DNA of 64,000 nucleotides, taken from Pseudevernia furfuracea (lineage: Eukaryota; Ascomycota; Lecanoromycetes; Lecanorales; Parmeliaceae). This document shows, piece after piece, positions 24,522-37,677 of the stretch (within the stretch, counting starts at the first letter, position 1; each line of letters opens with the position of its first letter). Location of the stretch: assembly GCA_022315425.1 (NCBI GenBank), contig JAIUPT010000053.1, positions 1 through 64,000 on the forward strand, given 5' to 3'. The notes beneath the pieces were generated by a model. That model saw only the letters and a list, made by a program, of their open reading frames with translations. It was not told the origin of the DNA and did no database searches. The translations under genes and the position numbers were made by a program.

Positions 24522-25479
24522 GTATGCAAGACACCCCGTTCCTCAGACCTTGGTTGGCCTTTAACAACGTCAAGAACTGACTCTTGCCTATGAGTATATG
24601 ACAGAACGCTGCTTGCAGGTGCAGCCGGCTCTTTCCTCTCGAGATCCCAACATTTCTTGCCTCTAATGTGCGCCACATTCCTGTGCAACTGGCTACAGCT
24701 CAGGTGTCGCCCCTATCGACTGAATCTTGCGCACACTCTCAGCAATAGCCGCAGTCAGCCCTTGAATGGGATTCAGACAGCTCAAGAAACACATAATACT
24801 ACATCACCAATATTTGCTGGCGGCTCAAGAGCAGGCATTAGCTGCTCCAGGTCAGGCTTCCGCTTTAAGCCCAGGATGTACCTGAAGACGATTTTGAGGG
24901 AAGGAGAACTAGCAGATGCTGCTATCCCAGAGTCAAGCCAAACTGCTGTGGTCTCGACCAAGTTCAGCAGCAGCAGGCAGAGGACAAGGAGCAGAAAACG
25001 ACATCACCAAAAAGATAAGCGCAAGCGAGGAGAGCGTGCAGGCAAGCGCGTCAGGCAGCGTCAGGCCAAAGCGAGCCAGAGAAGAGGAAGCCAAGCAGCA
25101 GTTTCAACACGGCCTGCAGCAGACAGCATGCGCTCCCAAAGTGATGCTAACTTCCAACACCGTCAGACCAGTTTGCAAGTCAGCCACTGCTCTCACCCTG
25201 TTTGGCTTCACCTGGTGCATCGTATCGCCTTGAGTTGCAGTTTTGTCCAATGCCTGAGCCCTGCTGTATAAGCACAGACTGCAGGATAACGTCACAGCTG
25301 CTTTTTCTTGATTCAGTTGATCCTGCTGGCAATCTGTGTATGGCACTTGCTGTTGCCCTGCCCTGCAATTCACTCTTCTGCTGAATTCTTCTGCTGCTGC
25401 TGCTGCTATACTGCGGCATTCCTCACTGGCGCTTTAAGACATCCTGCACTTTTGCCTGTATCGCTGACAGGGCTTACCT

Positions 25480-26020
25480 CTGCATTTGCAGGTACTGTCC
25501 TGTTTGGGAAGTGTAGCAAAGGCGAGAGCTGCTCCTTCCCTCACACAGGCATGCCAGTAACCAGGTTCATCAGCTGTCGCTGCTTCAGCAAGGCAAATGT
25601 GGCAAGGTACGTCCTTTGCTACGCCGGCCACTCACACGTTGCTTGTGCCTGCTTTCACCCTTGCATAAGCAAATCTCCATATGCTGTCAGTCTGGCTTTA
25701 TGGTGATTCAAGTCTGCTTGTGTTGTATGAAACATCCCCAGCATCAGAATGTGCAACTGATCCCCATGCTGCAGGCTTGCTTGGGATTCCCCTGCTGTCA
25801 TACTAATACCTCATCCACACAAAGGCTTTCACAGTCTTCTGCTGCACTCCTACGCTTGACTTCTCTGTGGCAAGCACACGCAAAACGGCTTCATACCTTG
25901 CAGGGCGAGGCGTGTCAGTACAGCCATGACGAGACAGTGGAACCCCTGCAAGCAGCTGGTGCTGCATGGCATTTGCCGGCGTGGGGCAGCTTGCCCCTAC
26001 AGCCATGACCCTCTCCCACA
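25480..26020 (+). CDS. CCCH-type zinc-finger protein (partial, frame-disrupted)
   Basis: CCCH fingers (C-x7-9-C-x5-C-x3-H) bind single-stranded RNA in mRNA-turnover and processing factors. Finger 1: 'LFGKCSKGESCSFPHTG' at about 25500-25550, exon start after TTTGCAG, donor CCAG|GTTCAT. Its first Cys would lie in the previous exon. Finger 2: 'GEACQYSHDETVEP' at about 25900-25945; the preceding Cys-containing part is out of frame. Finger 3: 'CKQLVLHGICRRGAACPYS' + HD at about 25948-26008, complete with C-x8-C-x5-C-x3-H. Fingers 2 and 3 are separated by a 1-nt slip at a CCCC run near 25947. Upstream, 24900-25230 encodes low-complexity basic/Gln-rich sequence on the plus strand that could be the N-terminal part. 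Ends and exon structure are not resolved. Confidence 0.68.
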
Positions 26021-26309
26021 GTATGCTGTAGCCCCTCTGAAAGACCTGGTTCGCAGAGCAAGATCAGCTCAAGCTGGACCGTGCAGCTAGTACGCGATGA
26101 ACAGACACAGCCAGCTGCCGAATGCTCATTCACAGAAGCACACCAGACCAACATAGGTGCTGATGGTTTTAATGAGGGTTTTGCTGAAGTCTCATGCATA
26201 GGTAATGGTGGTGGTGGTGTGGGTAATGATACTTCACTAGCAGCAGCACATTCAGCAGCAAAGGACTCGCGCATGGTATCAACATGCAGCTCATGCCTGA
26301 GCAGCTAGG

Positions 26310-29300
26310 GCATCAAATCCCTAATTAGTCTGCCTGCTGAGATGGGGCAGTATGAGCTGGTACAAAGCTGGGACTGACCCTTGGCAGAATATGTACCGGT
26401 GAAAGACTGAAGAAGGCAACGCATGAGGCTGACCTTTGCTGCATCTGACTTCGAGCCTCTGGAAAGCCCTTACACTTCATGGCAGGATGGCTGGCATAGG
26501 CTGTTTGCCAAGCAGAAAAAAACAGACGACCAATGACACCATGTGATACGTCTGAGCATGTATTGCCAGCTAGGTAGAACATAATATGACTATTGAAGTG
26601 TTTACTACAGTCAGCTTGCTCCTCATTCAAGTAGAATAGATGTGCCAAGCTAGTCTAGATCGCAGTGTTACCACATATGAGCAGCTTCAAATAAGTTCAA
26701 GCTCCATAACATAAAAGACGCAATGCATTCTCCTGACAAATGCTGAGCTGACACCAAGTACAAATTAGTGATTATGAAGCAGTTTTAGGGTATTTCCTTA
26801 CTACATCACTAAGGCTACCTGTGCATATCAAAGCCGTACTTCAAAGGTCTAAGCGCCTTACATCTACATTGTAATAGGCTGGTGCGGCTGAGAGCAATCA
26901 CCAGATGGCGCAGCATCAACTTGGGTTCTCAACAGGTCAGCAGACAATCGCAAAACTGGGCCGGTTTTCCTGCAGCTGTGATTCATCCATCAAGCCTACT
27001 GACGCCACAGAAGACACTGTTCCATCAGTGGTACATATCCACCAGCACTGTTCTCCTGTATGCCTGTGGGGTTTGCTGCCAGACCTTGCTCTGTGTCTCC
27101 TCTCTGGGGGCAGCAAAGATTGCAGCTCAGAACTTTCCCTCAGGGGAAGAATCTGCCTCACATCAGTCGGAGCTCGATTCCTGTAGTCTTGCGCGGACCC
27201 AAAACATCAACCAAAAACCGCTCTATGTGACCTTTCTGCTTTCCTGAGACTTGCTCATGCAGCTGACCAACTGCAGCACATCCAGCACCTTCTGGGTTTT
27301 CTGCAGCCGGTGTGTGTGTGTCTCTGATTGGGCTTTTGAGGCCAACCAAGCTCTAGTAGGTGAGCTGTGTCTTGAGTGCACAGCCTTGATGCTGAAGACT
27401 GCTGTCAAGATTTGGAATGCCTGACTGCTAGTACGCTGAGTGCCTAGGCAGCAAAGCTTCCTTGCCTACAGACAGCCCAGCAGCACACACGTCACTCCTG
27501 CTGCAGTACAAGAAAATAAAAGAAAAGAAAAGACTACACCAATGAGAAGCCCAAGTGTTATACTGGGGCTGCCGAGGCGCTGCAGTACAACATAAAGCTG
27601 CAGTCGCCAGCATGCTGATCAGTGACAACTAGTGTGCATACTCATCAGCAACCACTCCCCAACTAGTCTGTCAGCACTGGCCAGCCACCACACATACAGT
27701 AGTCCACCACTGCTGTTGCAGTGTGCCATGCCGTAACTGTGTCAACAGCAGGGCATGCGCATATGTATAGGACCATGAACACATGCCATGCAGTGAAGCA
27801 GATGCTTGAGGAAGGGCCAGAGACAGCTAGCTGTATAGACAACCCATGTACAGACAAGTTGATTGAGCTGAATGAGCTCAATACGCGGACTAGACGCTTT
27901 TGAATTTGAGCACCCCACCGCCACTGTTCTCCTGCTAAAGAAGCGCCCCTTCACAGCAGCACTAAGGTTTGATCCGAGTTCACTGTCAGGCGCTGCAAGC
28001 TGCTCTGTCGCTCTCTGCTTCCGCTTGCTGCTGGTGCAGAGCTCAAGTGAGGCAGTCTTCTTGAGGTCAGAGTGAAGGCCTCTGGCGTCTCGCATGGCAT
28101 GCATCTGAAGGCTTGGATAACACGCCAACACACCTGCAAGCACACACAGACATTGCTGCACAGAGTCCTTGTGACAGCGCCAAACAGTGACAGTCAAGTG
28201 AGGAGAAATCAAATCAGTGCGTCAGCAAATGCGCCTGGATTCAGCTCAGAGGCAGTTGAACATGCAGACACCAGAGAAGTTTTGTTTGTTCATAAGATTT
28301 GGATATGTGACCCTAGCCCATGTCTAATCAAGAGCTGACATCAAAACCATGGCACACACTGCATGCAGTTGAGTAGTAGACACTTTTAGTAAACGGTGCA
28401 GACTTGCCGGCATGCTGGGTGTACATCATCAGCTAACAGCAGCCTGAACCCCAAGTGTCTCAAATACAGGCCGCTGGGAGTAGCGTGCATAAAAGGTGTG
28501 AAGCCAACTGTCTCATGTGTTCTATTGACAGCATGCAAGCCAAGCATCTGCGCACCTTTGTGTGGTGTGAGACAGCAGTTGCATACCTGTGCTGCCGTGT
28601 TTTCTGCTGCAATGACAGTGCGGTCTGGAGCCACTGCCCCAGCACTGGCACCTCTCGCTCATCAGGGCACCGGAAAAGTATGCTGTAGGGCCAAGGGTCT
28701 CTAGCAGCAGGTCAACCTGCATGCGAGGTGACGAGATAAATTATTCGACGCAACTCTCAGCAATGCAGATGCACATGCCACCTCTTTACCAAACACTGTG
28801 CAAAACACTTGCTTGCTCACATGCACACCTGATCTGCTTCTCACCTTAGTGTGAACATCTTGCAACATATGTCCCGAGATGTACGCTCATCAGCAACATC
28901 ATTTTGCAGCAGGGCATCTACATTATTCCATCTCAGCTGTGTTTGTGCCAAGTCCCACGAGTATGCTACTGTATCACCTGGACTGTGATGTGGCCCAGAA
29001 CAGCATTGGATGACTTCTTTCATTCAACTCAGCATTCTCAGAAATTCACGAAGCGATGTTTGTCTGTTGGGTCCAGTTGTCCTCCAGGCATCAAACATGT
29101 CAAATCAAATCGAATCGAATTGAATCCCAATCTGAAGGCAACTTACGCAAACAGCTGAAAGTCCATCACAATGACCGAGTACTCCTCCTGCGGCACTGTG
29201 CGCACTCCAACCGCGTGAGGACGCTCCAAACATGAAGCCCTGGCAGTACAGCCCTCGCACAGACGCCCTGCTGGAGTGTCCAACACCTCAACTAAACCAT

Positions 29301-30892
29301 GCAGATCATCCCCATTGCACCAAACTTGCACACCTGCAGATGTCACACAGCTGTCACGCGTGACAGTGGAGGCTCTGATGCTACTCTGGGTGTCCTTCTT
29401 GTGCGTCCAGCACATCACTACTGCGACTGGCAGGTGACCTGGGCAAAGGCACTAAGTTGCTGCCAGGTCAAGAGCACTGGCGAATGTCGTTGGGTTGTGT
29501 GAGCTTGTGAGTTGTAGAGACACTGATGGTGGTCAGAGCATTTTTGTTGTGCAAGCCATGGTGGTCATTATTTCAGCACTGCCTTTGGTGGGACAGCCTG
29601 CAGAGCGCTTGATCAGGCAATGGCTTTGCTATGACGACACCAACAGATGCCAATAGAATGCAGTGTTGGACATAGAGGAGCATGCATGCAAGATGCGCCT
29701 GAACCCGCTTGACATTGTACAAACATCAGATTGCAATGCACACACTACCTGATGACTAACAGTAGCCATGTGCAGATCTCTGAATGTGACACTGTTCATA
29801 GCTAGGGTGGTCTAGGTTCCCCATAAGCAGTGCCGCATTGGATGTGTGACTGCTTATACCTGTCAACCTCCTCTCGAATGGTGTCCCTGCAATCTTGTAT
29901 GATGTAAGCAGAGGAGCTGAGAACGTCAGACAGACTGTGCTGGCATGCCGAGGGATTAAAACATGCAGCTCACCTTTTGGTAAACTCTTTTATTGGTAGT
30001 TACAGCATTGGCACGAGTTAGCACACCTAGAAAATGACCAAGCTGCAGGCTGAGCCTCAAGAGTATACAGGAAGCCTGCACAGCTGCAAACTCAGATTGT
30101 GGAAGTCATTACCTGACAGGATAAGTCGTCCTTGGTTCATTGCAACACTGGCTTGCACCCTTCGGGCCCTCTAACAGCAGCAGGCATGCATCTGCTGCTT
30201 GCCGAGAAAGCGGTTCCAGGCCTAATCGTTTGCAATAAGCTGATTCACGTACCTGCTCCGGCAGCGTCAGATCTGGCTTATCCGCGGTTTTTTTGCGTTC
30301 GGTTGTCGAGCTTTCTCCTCTTGAAAGTTGATATGCCCAGGGATTCCGCCTTCCGCGGAAGAGGTCCGCAGCAATGCAGCTCAACATTGCCCGTCATGCT
30401 GCAACACTTTATCGCAGAAACATACAAGATTGTCTGGTGAAGCTGTTGGAAGGAGCAGAACAGTTGAGCAAGGCTGTGGCGGAATGTCACGTTGACAGCC
30501 TCTGCAGACATTTGCAGTCAGCACATCAAGTCGACATGTCTGGAACCCTCTGCATCGACACCACGCCCTGCGTCACAAGTGATTGCTGGTCACAGCAGCG
30601 TTTTGTCGCATCCGCTTGCAATTGGAAGCCCTTGTGCATATGTGTGTACAGTGGGTGGTCAATATGTTCAGGTACTCAATTGCATTGCTCAGCGCTCAAG
30701 TGCTCAACTCAAGCTTGAGCGCAGCATGCGCAGTGGCCTGTCACCAAGACTTTTGTGGTGATTATAGATTGCATTGCCAGACCGCGGTCAGTACCACGTG
30801 GAAACAGCATGAACACCACAGTCTGATACTTGGCTGGAGAGAGGCTGTCAGCTAGACAGCAGAGTGAGGCCAGAGGCATTCACACACCACAG
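26310..30892. other. No gene recognised; scattered open frames
   Basis: Several moderate frames occur on both strands (e.g. minus 28586-28400 with a weak ankyrin-like look, minus 28140-27900 Ser/Lys-rich, plus 30374-30560), but none has a recognisable signature or joinable splice pattern. A family 2 dispersed element lies at about 27515-27580. Confidence 0.4.
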
Positions 30893-31051
30893 ATTGAGAC
30901 CTGGGACGACCCCCTGCAACCTGTTTCAACCATACCTCTCAAACAATTCAGGAAAGCCCCAGATGCCTTTGATTTCTTGACCTCGCTCGGGGCCCCGCCT
31001 GTGAGAAAGAGGCTGGCTTTGAGCAAATTCGTCGCACCCTCTGAACCCTGA
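30893..31051 (+). CDS. Terminal exon of an unrecognised gene
   Basis: After a good acceptor (CACACACCACAG|ATTGAG) a 52-codon frame runs to a stop at 31049. It encodes 'IETWDDPLQPVSTIPLKQF' and then 'FDFLTSLGAPPVRKRL'. The composition looks coding and the reverse strand is less convincing. No family was recognised and the upstream exons were not found; it could be the end of the CCCH gene 5 kb upstream. Confidence 0.33.
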   Translation: METWDDPLQPVSTIPLKQFRKAPDAFDFLTSLGAPPVRKRLALSKFVAPSEP

Positions 31052-32299
31052 CAGCAAACTTCCAGCAAAGTCCCGTTTGACCACCTACTCAACCCTTGAG
31101 TGTGCTACAGATCCCTCCACTGCATGGAGCGCCATGGCGCCAATCACTGTGCGCGAGTGCAGCCCTCGAACGTTGAGCCTGCTGCTGATCTTGGCATCCG
31201 GCTCGCGAGGAACTGGAGTAAGGGTGCATCTCAGCAACCTTGACAGCATGCTTTTTCGTCAAATGGCCAACGGGAGCGTCACTACCGTTCCTGTAATGAT
31301 CACCCATCTTTTCAGCAGCCATTGCGCAGGAGTCACTACACGGTGACACAGCTTTGCAAGACCAGCCTCTTGCAAAACAGCTGGCTTTTGTTAGGTTCAA
31401 GTACCTCCAGGGATTGCATGATGCACAACAGCACGAGCATGGCGACAGTGCAGCAGGCAGCATTCAAGGAGCTGAAGCTTTAGAGCCTCTGCAGTCAATC
31501 TTGTGCAGCCAACCAGAGTGCAGCACAGACTAGTCCAATGTCAGCAGCGCTCTGCAGCTGGTGTGCAGGTCAAACTAATAACAGTCAGCACACCAGCATC
31601 TGCCCCATAGCAATGCATCACTTATGCTGCACACTGCAGCTCTTGCAATGGCTCAACAGACACACCCATTGTTGGCAGTAGATTGCAGCATCACCACCAC
31701 TCACCAGCTTCGCAAGAAAGCAAAGCCTGCTGAGACTCCTCATCAGCGCTGCTCAGCAGCTAGTTGGTGAGGAGCCATGACACACGCTGACCAGGGCGAG
31801 ACCTGCCCTACAGCGTTCAACAGAAAAGAGGCGTTTTTGGACAATAGTGTACAGTATCTGTCATGCAGTCAGAGCAACCTGTGGATCTGTGCATGGATCA
31901 GGCAGTTTCATATGAAAATGCACTGATTGAAGCGCCAGCCCAAAGACAATGTTACTATGTAATCACTGCTGCAAAAATTGATACCCTGCATCCCGGCGAT
32001 TGTGTGGTTGTCATTGTCTTTTGTCCATGCTTATCGGCGGTGTTCTCATCTGCATGTTATGTCATGTATGTACACAACTTATAACTTGGCGATCATTGAG
32101 CTATAGTGCCACTCGTTTTGCATGCCAGCCCACATGCGGTGGCCATTTTCAAGGGGTTTACACTTGGCTAGACGGCCTGACGTGTAAATCGTCGAGGCCA
32201 GCAGGCGCTTTTGGCATATCACCAAGTTGAAGAAGAAGAAGGTTTTACCAAGTTTCTGCCAGCCAACACAGCCGATCGCTTGTGCCAATCATGGCAATC
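31052..32299. other. No gene recognised
   Basis: A minus-strand frame (31463-31089) and an overlapping plus-strand frame are open, but neither matches a known family. The right end adjoins the 3' end of the LINE fragment. Confidence 0.4.
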
Positions 32300-33500
32300 A
32301 TGTTCAAATCATCATAAATCTAGACAGTCTACTACGTAGTGGAAAACCCCGATATGATCAGGCTGTGCGAAAAATGACCTCATGGTGCCTGCGGTATCTG
32401 TGAATAGGCTCGCGTACCGAGATCTTAAAGAAGCAAGGGCAGTACACTCAAAAATCAAGTGCATCTCATCCCCCACAGCACCACCGTTGCAAGCCAAGCA
32501 GACCCTGTGAGCCCTACCAACATGAGCAGCACCAGCCAAACGACCAGCAGCAACAGGCAAGCCATGGCAACCAAGCCTAAACTGCAGAAAGCGCTGCATG
32601 CCCCTGCCAGAAACAGGCAAATGACAATAACGCCTACGAAGGCTGTATGGCCTAAACCACTGTTCATAAGTGCAAGAAACGACACCCCGGGTGGGAGCCT
32701 CACGAGGACAATACAGAGCAGCACCGCCCATGTCCTGCAACTGAACAGTCAAAGCCTCCACAATACTGTCAATTTCCAGCAGGGGTATCACATCAAACAC
32801 ACGTGGCATATCATAACCCACTGAACCCAAGCAACTAGCCACAGAACTGGCCATATTGCAAGCACCCCCCTGAAAGGCATCATTAAGATTGTCCTAGCAA
32901 ACTGTGTGGTAAAGGAACCCACTGGCAATGCAGCCAAGCCGTTCCAAAATCGCAAAGTCTGCCTCCACCATAACACTTGCAAAGGCACAAACCCAACTCT
33001 ACCAGCAGCATCCTACGCGGGGTTGAAGGCAGCAAACCACAGATCGTCCTGAGGTAGTAATCATACAAGCGTTGCAAGTCCAAACGAGCACGGTTAGCAG
33101 CAGCAACACGCGGGCTGTGCATGCCCCAAACTTGACAAGCCATACAGCAAGATAGACACCAGACAGCCTGCAATAAATGTACATGCAAGTTGATGGTTTT
33201 GCCACACTGCAGCAAAGAATGCCGTCGCTGGACAGCAGCCCAAGAACCACCAGCCTTTGACTTGATTGGGGTGACCAAATGCGCAACAGCACCTGATTGA
33301 TGGAAATGAAGGCCCAAGTACTTGAAAGAGGTAACCTGCTCAATAGGGTTGCCATTGCATAGAAATGCCACAGCCGCGCAGGCACATGTGAGACAACTAT
33401 GACCTTTGTCTTCAGGACGCTGATCTCCTATGTGTAAAATAGCACAGTAAGAAGACAGGGCATCAATGAGAAGCTTGTGGTATGCTCTGACAGGGCTCAT
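32300..33500 (-). mobile_element. 5'-truncated LINE: reverse-transcriptase C-terminus and zinc-binding domain
   Basis: Three overlapping minus-strand frames form one degenerate product. 33500-32990 carries the RT thumb and connection region ('SFKYLGLHFHQSGAV', 'LQRLYDYYLRTICGLL'). 32988-32880 carries 'WRQTLRFWNGLAALPVG'. 32854-32312 carries 'EQWFRPYSLRRRYCHLPV' and the zinc pattern 'CLACNGGAVGDEMHLIFEC'. The slips between frames and the missing RT catalytic region mark a dead 5'-truncated insertion. It lies just upstream of the GlpX gene in opposite orientation. Confidence 0.88.
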
Positions 33501-33717
33501 TGGCAGCTCATTACGTGCTATGCCAGCGTGGACATGTGTGCCCGCCAGTCAGCATTAAACCACACACAAATCGATGACACAGCGACCAGAAATGCGAACG
33601 TGACACAGAACATAGCTTTCCTGCAAGTGTTCATCAGGGTTCGTGACGTGTTTGCAGAGCCTTGTGCTTCACGGTGTATTGTATAGCTAAAACGCAGGGC
33701 TGGTGCTCTTTGTCAGC

Positions 33718-36457
33718 ATGGGAGCGACGTCCCCTCCCATACATCCATATCCAAAGGTTCCGCTTTCCAGGGCGGGCCGTCGTTGCCTCGGTCTCTCAAA
33801 GACGCGTAGCAAGAGCTGCTGCTGGCAACGGCAGCAATGGCAACGGCAACGGCGCTGCAAACGCGCCAAACAAGTGAGATTCAAAGCGTTGTTGTACTGA
33901 TCACTGCACTGAAAGCTTGATGCTGTCAATGCCTTGGAATGTCATAGTGTGCGATGTTGAAATCGTCTCTCTGATTGTGCGCAGGCAAGAAGCAAGGGCC
34001 AGACTACCAAAATTTCAAAGAAATCTTGCCGTAGTTGAGCTGGTGCGTTGTGACAGAGGCAGCAGCTTTGGCAGGTGGCAAGTGTGTATGGCAGAGGAGA
34101 CATAGAATGCTGCAGATCAGGTGACAAGCAGAAAACTTGCATGCAGAGTGGTTTGAAATTTGGGGTCAGCAAGTATTACAGGTGTTGCTGTGTGAATGCA
34201 GGCTGCTGTTGACATGATGAGGAAGGTTTTGAACACTGTCCAACATGGATGGAGTCATTGTTATTGGTGAAGGAGAGAAGGATGAGGTACAGAAATTGCA
34301 AATGTCTTGCGCAATAGCACTGATGTCTTGCTATCAGACAGCAGGTGCTACATTTAACCAACCATCTCAGACGCTTGCCTTTCCTTATAGGCACCCATGT
34401 TGTACTGTGGCGAGCAATTGGCAATGGCACCCTGGAGCCTCAAGTTGACATTGCTGTGGATCCTCTTGATGGCACACGTCTATCGCACTGGTTAGTTCAT
34501 GCGCTGGATCGCCAGCCACAACAATTGCACATGCTATGCTCAGACAGGATGCTTTTCAATGCCAGCAGACATATACCTTTGCATTCTGCTTGGGGTCAGC
34601 ATGAGTCGCTGCTACATAGCCTGCTTGCGAACGCAGGGCTTGACATCTCGAGCCGTGTTGGTGCAGGGCCGCAATGGAGCAGTCTGTGTGATTGCGCTGG
34701 CTGAGCGCGGTGCCCTGTTTGACCCCGGCCATGCATGTACATGGAGAAGCTGGCTGTTGGCCCCGCTGTGGGACCCCCAAGTCTGTAAGCTTGAACACGA
34801 GCATTGCTGAGAACTTGGCAGTCGTTGCCAAAGCACTGAAAAAGCCCATTGGGTAGCACATGCAAAGAGGCTGCATGCTATCTTCCTTTTTCCTGCTTTC
34901 TGGTCATAGCTGACAAGTACGACTGTCTGCAGTCATACTTAGTGTAGTTGATCAGGACCTGTCATGAGTACAAGCCTTGGGAGCTAAGCGGCCACACTGC
35001 GCCAAACGTATTGTCTGCCATCATATTTAAATCATGTGTAAGCAACTTTGTCGCATGTGGAGGCCCTCCTGTGCATTGTGTCACAGCCACCTAAGCAGAT
35101 GCTGCTGCACCTTGACTGTTCAGCAGCACACCTCAGCATTAGGTATTGCTTGCAGTGTGTGACAGTTCTGGTCTGGACCGCCCGTCATGAGCAGATCATC
35201 AGGAGGTCAGGGAGGCTGGAGCCAGGATCAAGCTCATCTCTGATGGTGATGTTGGAGGTGCCATTGAAGTGGCCAGCTCGGTGCACCTGTGGATGTGCTC
35301 TTGGCATGGTGGAACTCCAGAAGGTCCAAAACCAACTCACATGGATTTCAGCTGCATCTGGTGTCATAACATATGTGTTGCTGTGCTGCTCTTCAATGAC
35401 GAAATGCTTGCGACAGTGTTTGCTGGAACAAGTGTATCGGCGCAGACATTACAGCTGTTGGGTACTGAATTCTTGTTTATCACCAACATGCCCAGATCTC
35501 TCTGCAATGCCCTCTTCTGCCATGACAGCTGCGCATGCGTACCTGCAGCTTTATATGTATGCAACAAGCTGGTACATCCTGCGATGATGGTTCCACTGCT
35601 GTGCAGGCGTCATTGCTGCAGCAGCACTCAAGTGCATGGGAGTACCATGCAAGGAAGCTGTGGCCTCGCAGTGATGAGGAGAGACAAAGGCTAAGAAGTG
35701 GGTATGACATCAGCAAGGTGTGCTCAGCCTACAGTGAGCATCTTGCTCGTGGCTGCAACATGCTGTAGACTGCTTGCAGCGGTCTTGGACAATCAATGAG
35801 TCTGCAAATGGCTTCCCACTGTCCTGTCCATTGATGCACAAGCGACAGCATCCTGTTGCAACAGCATGCGAGCTCAAACTTTGTTTTATGCTTGCTGCAG
35901 GTTTTGTACACAGATGACTTGTGCGCTGGGAGAGCAGGTGTTCTTTGCAGCCACAGCGTGTCAGATGGAGATTTGTTGAAGGGCGTGCGCTACTTTGCTG
36001 GCGTCGCCTCTAGCAATTCTATCGTCATGCGCTCAGGCTCTGGCACAGGTACTCCATTGTCAATGGTCCTGATGAAGTGTGGTCAAAAGGCCATTTGGAA
36101 TGGTTTTAGCTCTGTCGTCACGAGTTTGGAACATTCTCAACTCCTTTTGACATAAGATGAACCTATGATGGGCAGAGATGTGCACCAGGCTGCTTCTGTC
36201 TGGTGTTACGTGTGATCTACAATCATCTTGTTCCAGCTCAATGCTTGCTGGACTCTCTGCACTGTTTATGAATCCAGTGAGCTTCACATCCTCATGTTCT
36301 AAACAACCTGCCTGTTGTTTATACAGTACGTATCATTGAGACACAGCACCGATGGGAGAAGCCGGCATCACAAATACCTGGCTTTGAGGTGGACCAACGG
36401 CATCCATTTTGGAGGAGAATCAACATGAGGGCAAGTACAAGGCTGGAGTGTGAGTAG
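33718..36457 (+). CDS. glpX: Class II fructose-1,6-/sedoheptulose-1,7-bisphosphatase (GlpX type), plastid-targeted
   Basis: Dephosphorylates FBP (and SBP in cyanobacteria) in gluconeogenesis and the Calvin cycle. Exon 1 (about 33718-33873) encodes an Arg/Ala/Ser-rich leader ('VVASVSQRRVARAAAGNG') typical of an algal transit peptide. Others: 33985-34120 ('RNLAVVELVR'), 34202-34286 ('AAVDMMRKVLNTV', 'MDGVIVIGEGEKDE'), 34391-34490 ('APMLYCGE', 'PQVDIAVDPLDGT'), 34667-34853 ('VIALAERGALFDPG', 'MYMEKLAVGP', 'NTSIAENLAVVAKALKKPI'), about 35150-35330 ('GARIKLISDGDVGGAIEVA'), 35607-35717 ('KLWPRSDEERQRLRSGYD'), 35901-36048 ('VSDGDLLKGVRYFAG'), 36327-36457 ('VRIIETQHRWEKP', stop). All family blocks and splice sites are present, but most exons contain a 1-nt slip (e.g. 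the lost C near 34728). Recent pseudogene or sequence indels. Confidence 0.9.
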
Positions 36458-37677
36458 CATGTCCGTATATACGCTATGCCTGAACGTGCACACCTGCACC
36501 TGTGTATGTACAACTGCTGCAGCTGTGTTAAATGAGTCCTTGCTTATGCAGGTCAATACCAAGATGCTGAAGCATGCCATGTACTGCATAGTGGTGCAGA
36601 CCACAGGCTCATGGTGGCAGGCAAAAGTTTGCACTCAGCACATATTTTTATTGCTTAGTTAGGACCAGATCTGCAGTTCACTGTATCAAACAGCCCCAAA
36701 TGTGGGCAACGGACTTGTTAGTAGCGTAGTTACTGTATAGTAGTCTGCTGTTCATCAGTTACATACACATTCTTACACACCACAAGTTTGGTTCATACAT
36801 GAGCTTGTCTGTTTAAAGACGTTGTTTTGGTGACTACATGATAGTGTGTCTGGGAGCATCAGATCTCACAGAATGCTTTATCAAACAAACAAAACAAGAA
36901 TGGATCCACAGCAGATTTATACAGATCCATGGCAAGACTTGTTTGGGTTCTGCATGACCGAGTGTACAAGTTTGTCGGAGACAGTCTTTGTATAGTAAGG
37001 GCACATCTTTACAGCGTGAAATGAGGTCCATCTCGCAAACGACTCTGATTCGCTCCAAACCGTTTGTAACCTTGCATTGAAGATCGATCAGGGGTCTGTG
37101 TTGGTACTCAAACGAGTCTGTCCTTCTTTTGCGAGTAAATTAGTGTGTCTAACCTTGTCACAGCTCTAACTATGACGGTGTCAAGCAACAGTTCATTGAT
37201 GTTCACGGGCCTTGACTGGCAATCGTCATACAATATTTGCTGTTGTCACACAAATGCATTCTAGGTGATGTGCATCATCGTTCAATCTAATCAATGATAA
37301 AAGATTTGCATTGGCGTATCTCAACCATCTCAGCATGTCACTGTGCTTCGCAATCCAAAGCACCACTGGCAGACACAACTTTGCATGCTCATGCTATATT
37401 CAGAAGCTGCTGCTTGCCTACACGTTTGCATGCATGTGCCAATATTGGTGCAGTACTGTTTCCACTGTGTGAGCCAGCTGGGTAATTTGCATCATCCTTT
37501 GGTGCCAAATAGCCGGGATGCAGAACATTCCATGTGCTGACAGCTAACACTATTGGCAGGTACTCCAAGCATCCAAAGAAAGCTTCATGGCTAGACAGAA
37601 ACCCGAAGACACCCTGGCCAGTTTCTATCAGCCTGAAGATGGTTCGCATTCAACCAGAGCAGACGTGATAACGAGTG
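36458..37677. other. No gene recognised
   Basis: Spacer between the convergent GlpX and RTA1-like genes. It presumably holds their 3' ends. Nothing recognisable on either strand. Confidence 0.45.

Noticed and set aside
24020..24688. Long minus-strand frames (175-222 residues)
   Set aside because: Composition is irregular, no domain is recognisable and no splice-supported continuation was found. Probably chance openness.
28386..28634. Possible ankyrin repeat on the minus strand ('GFTPFMHAT', 'FRLLLADDV')
   Set aside because: Only one weak repeat, no second repeat and no consistent exon joins. Too little to call a gene.
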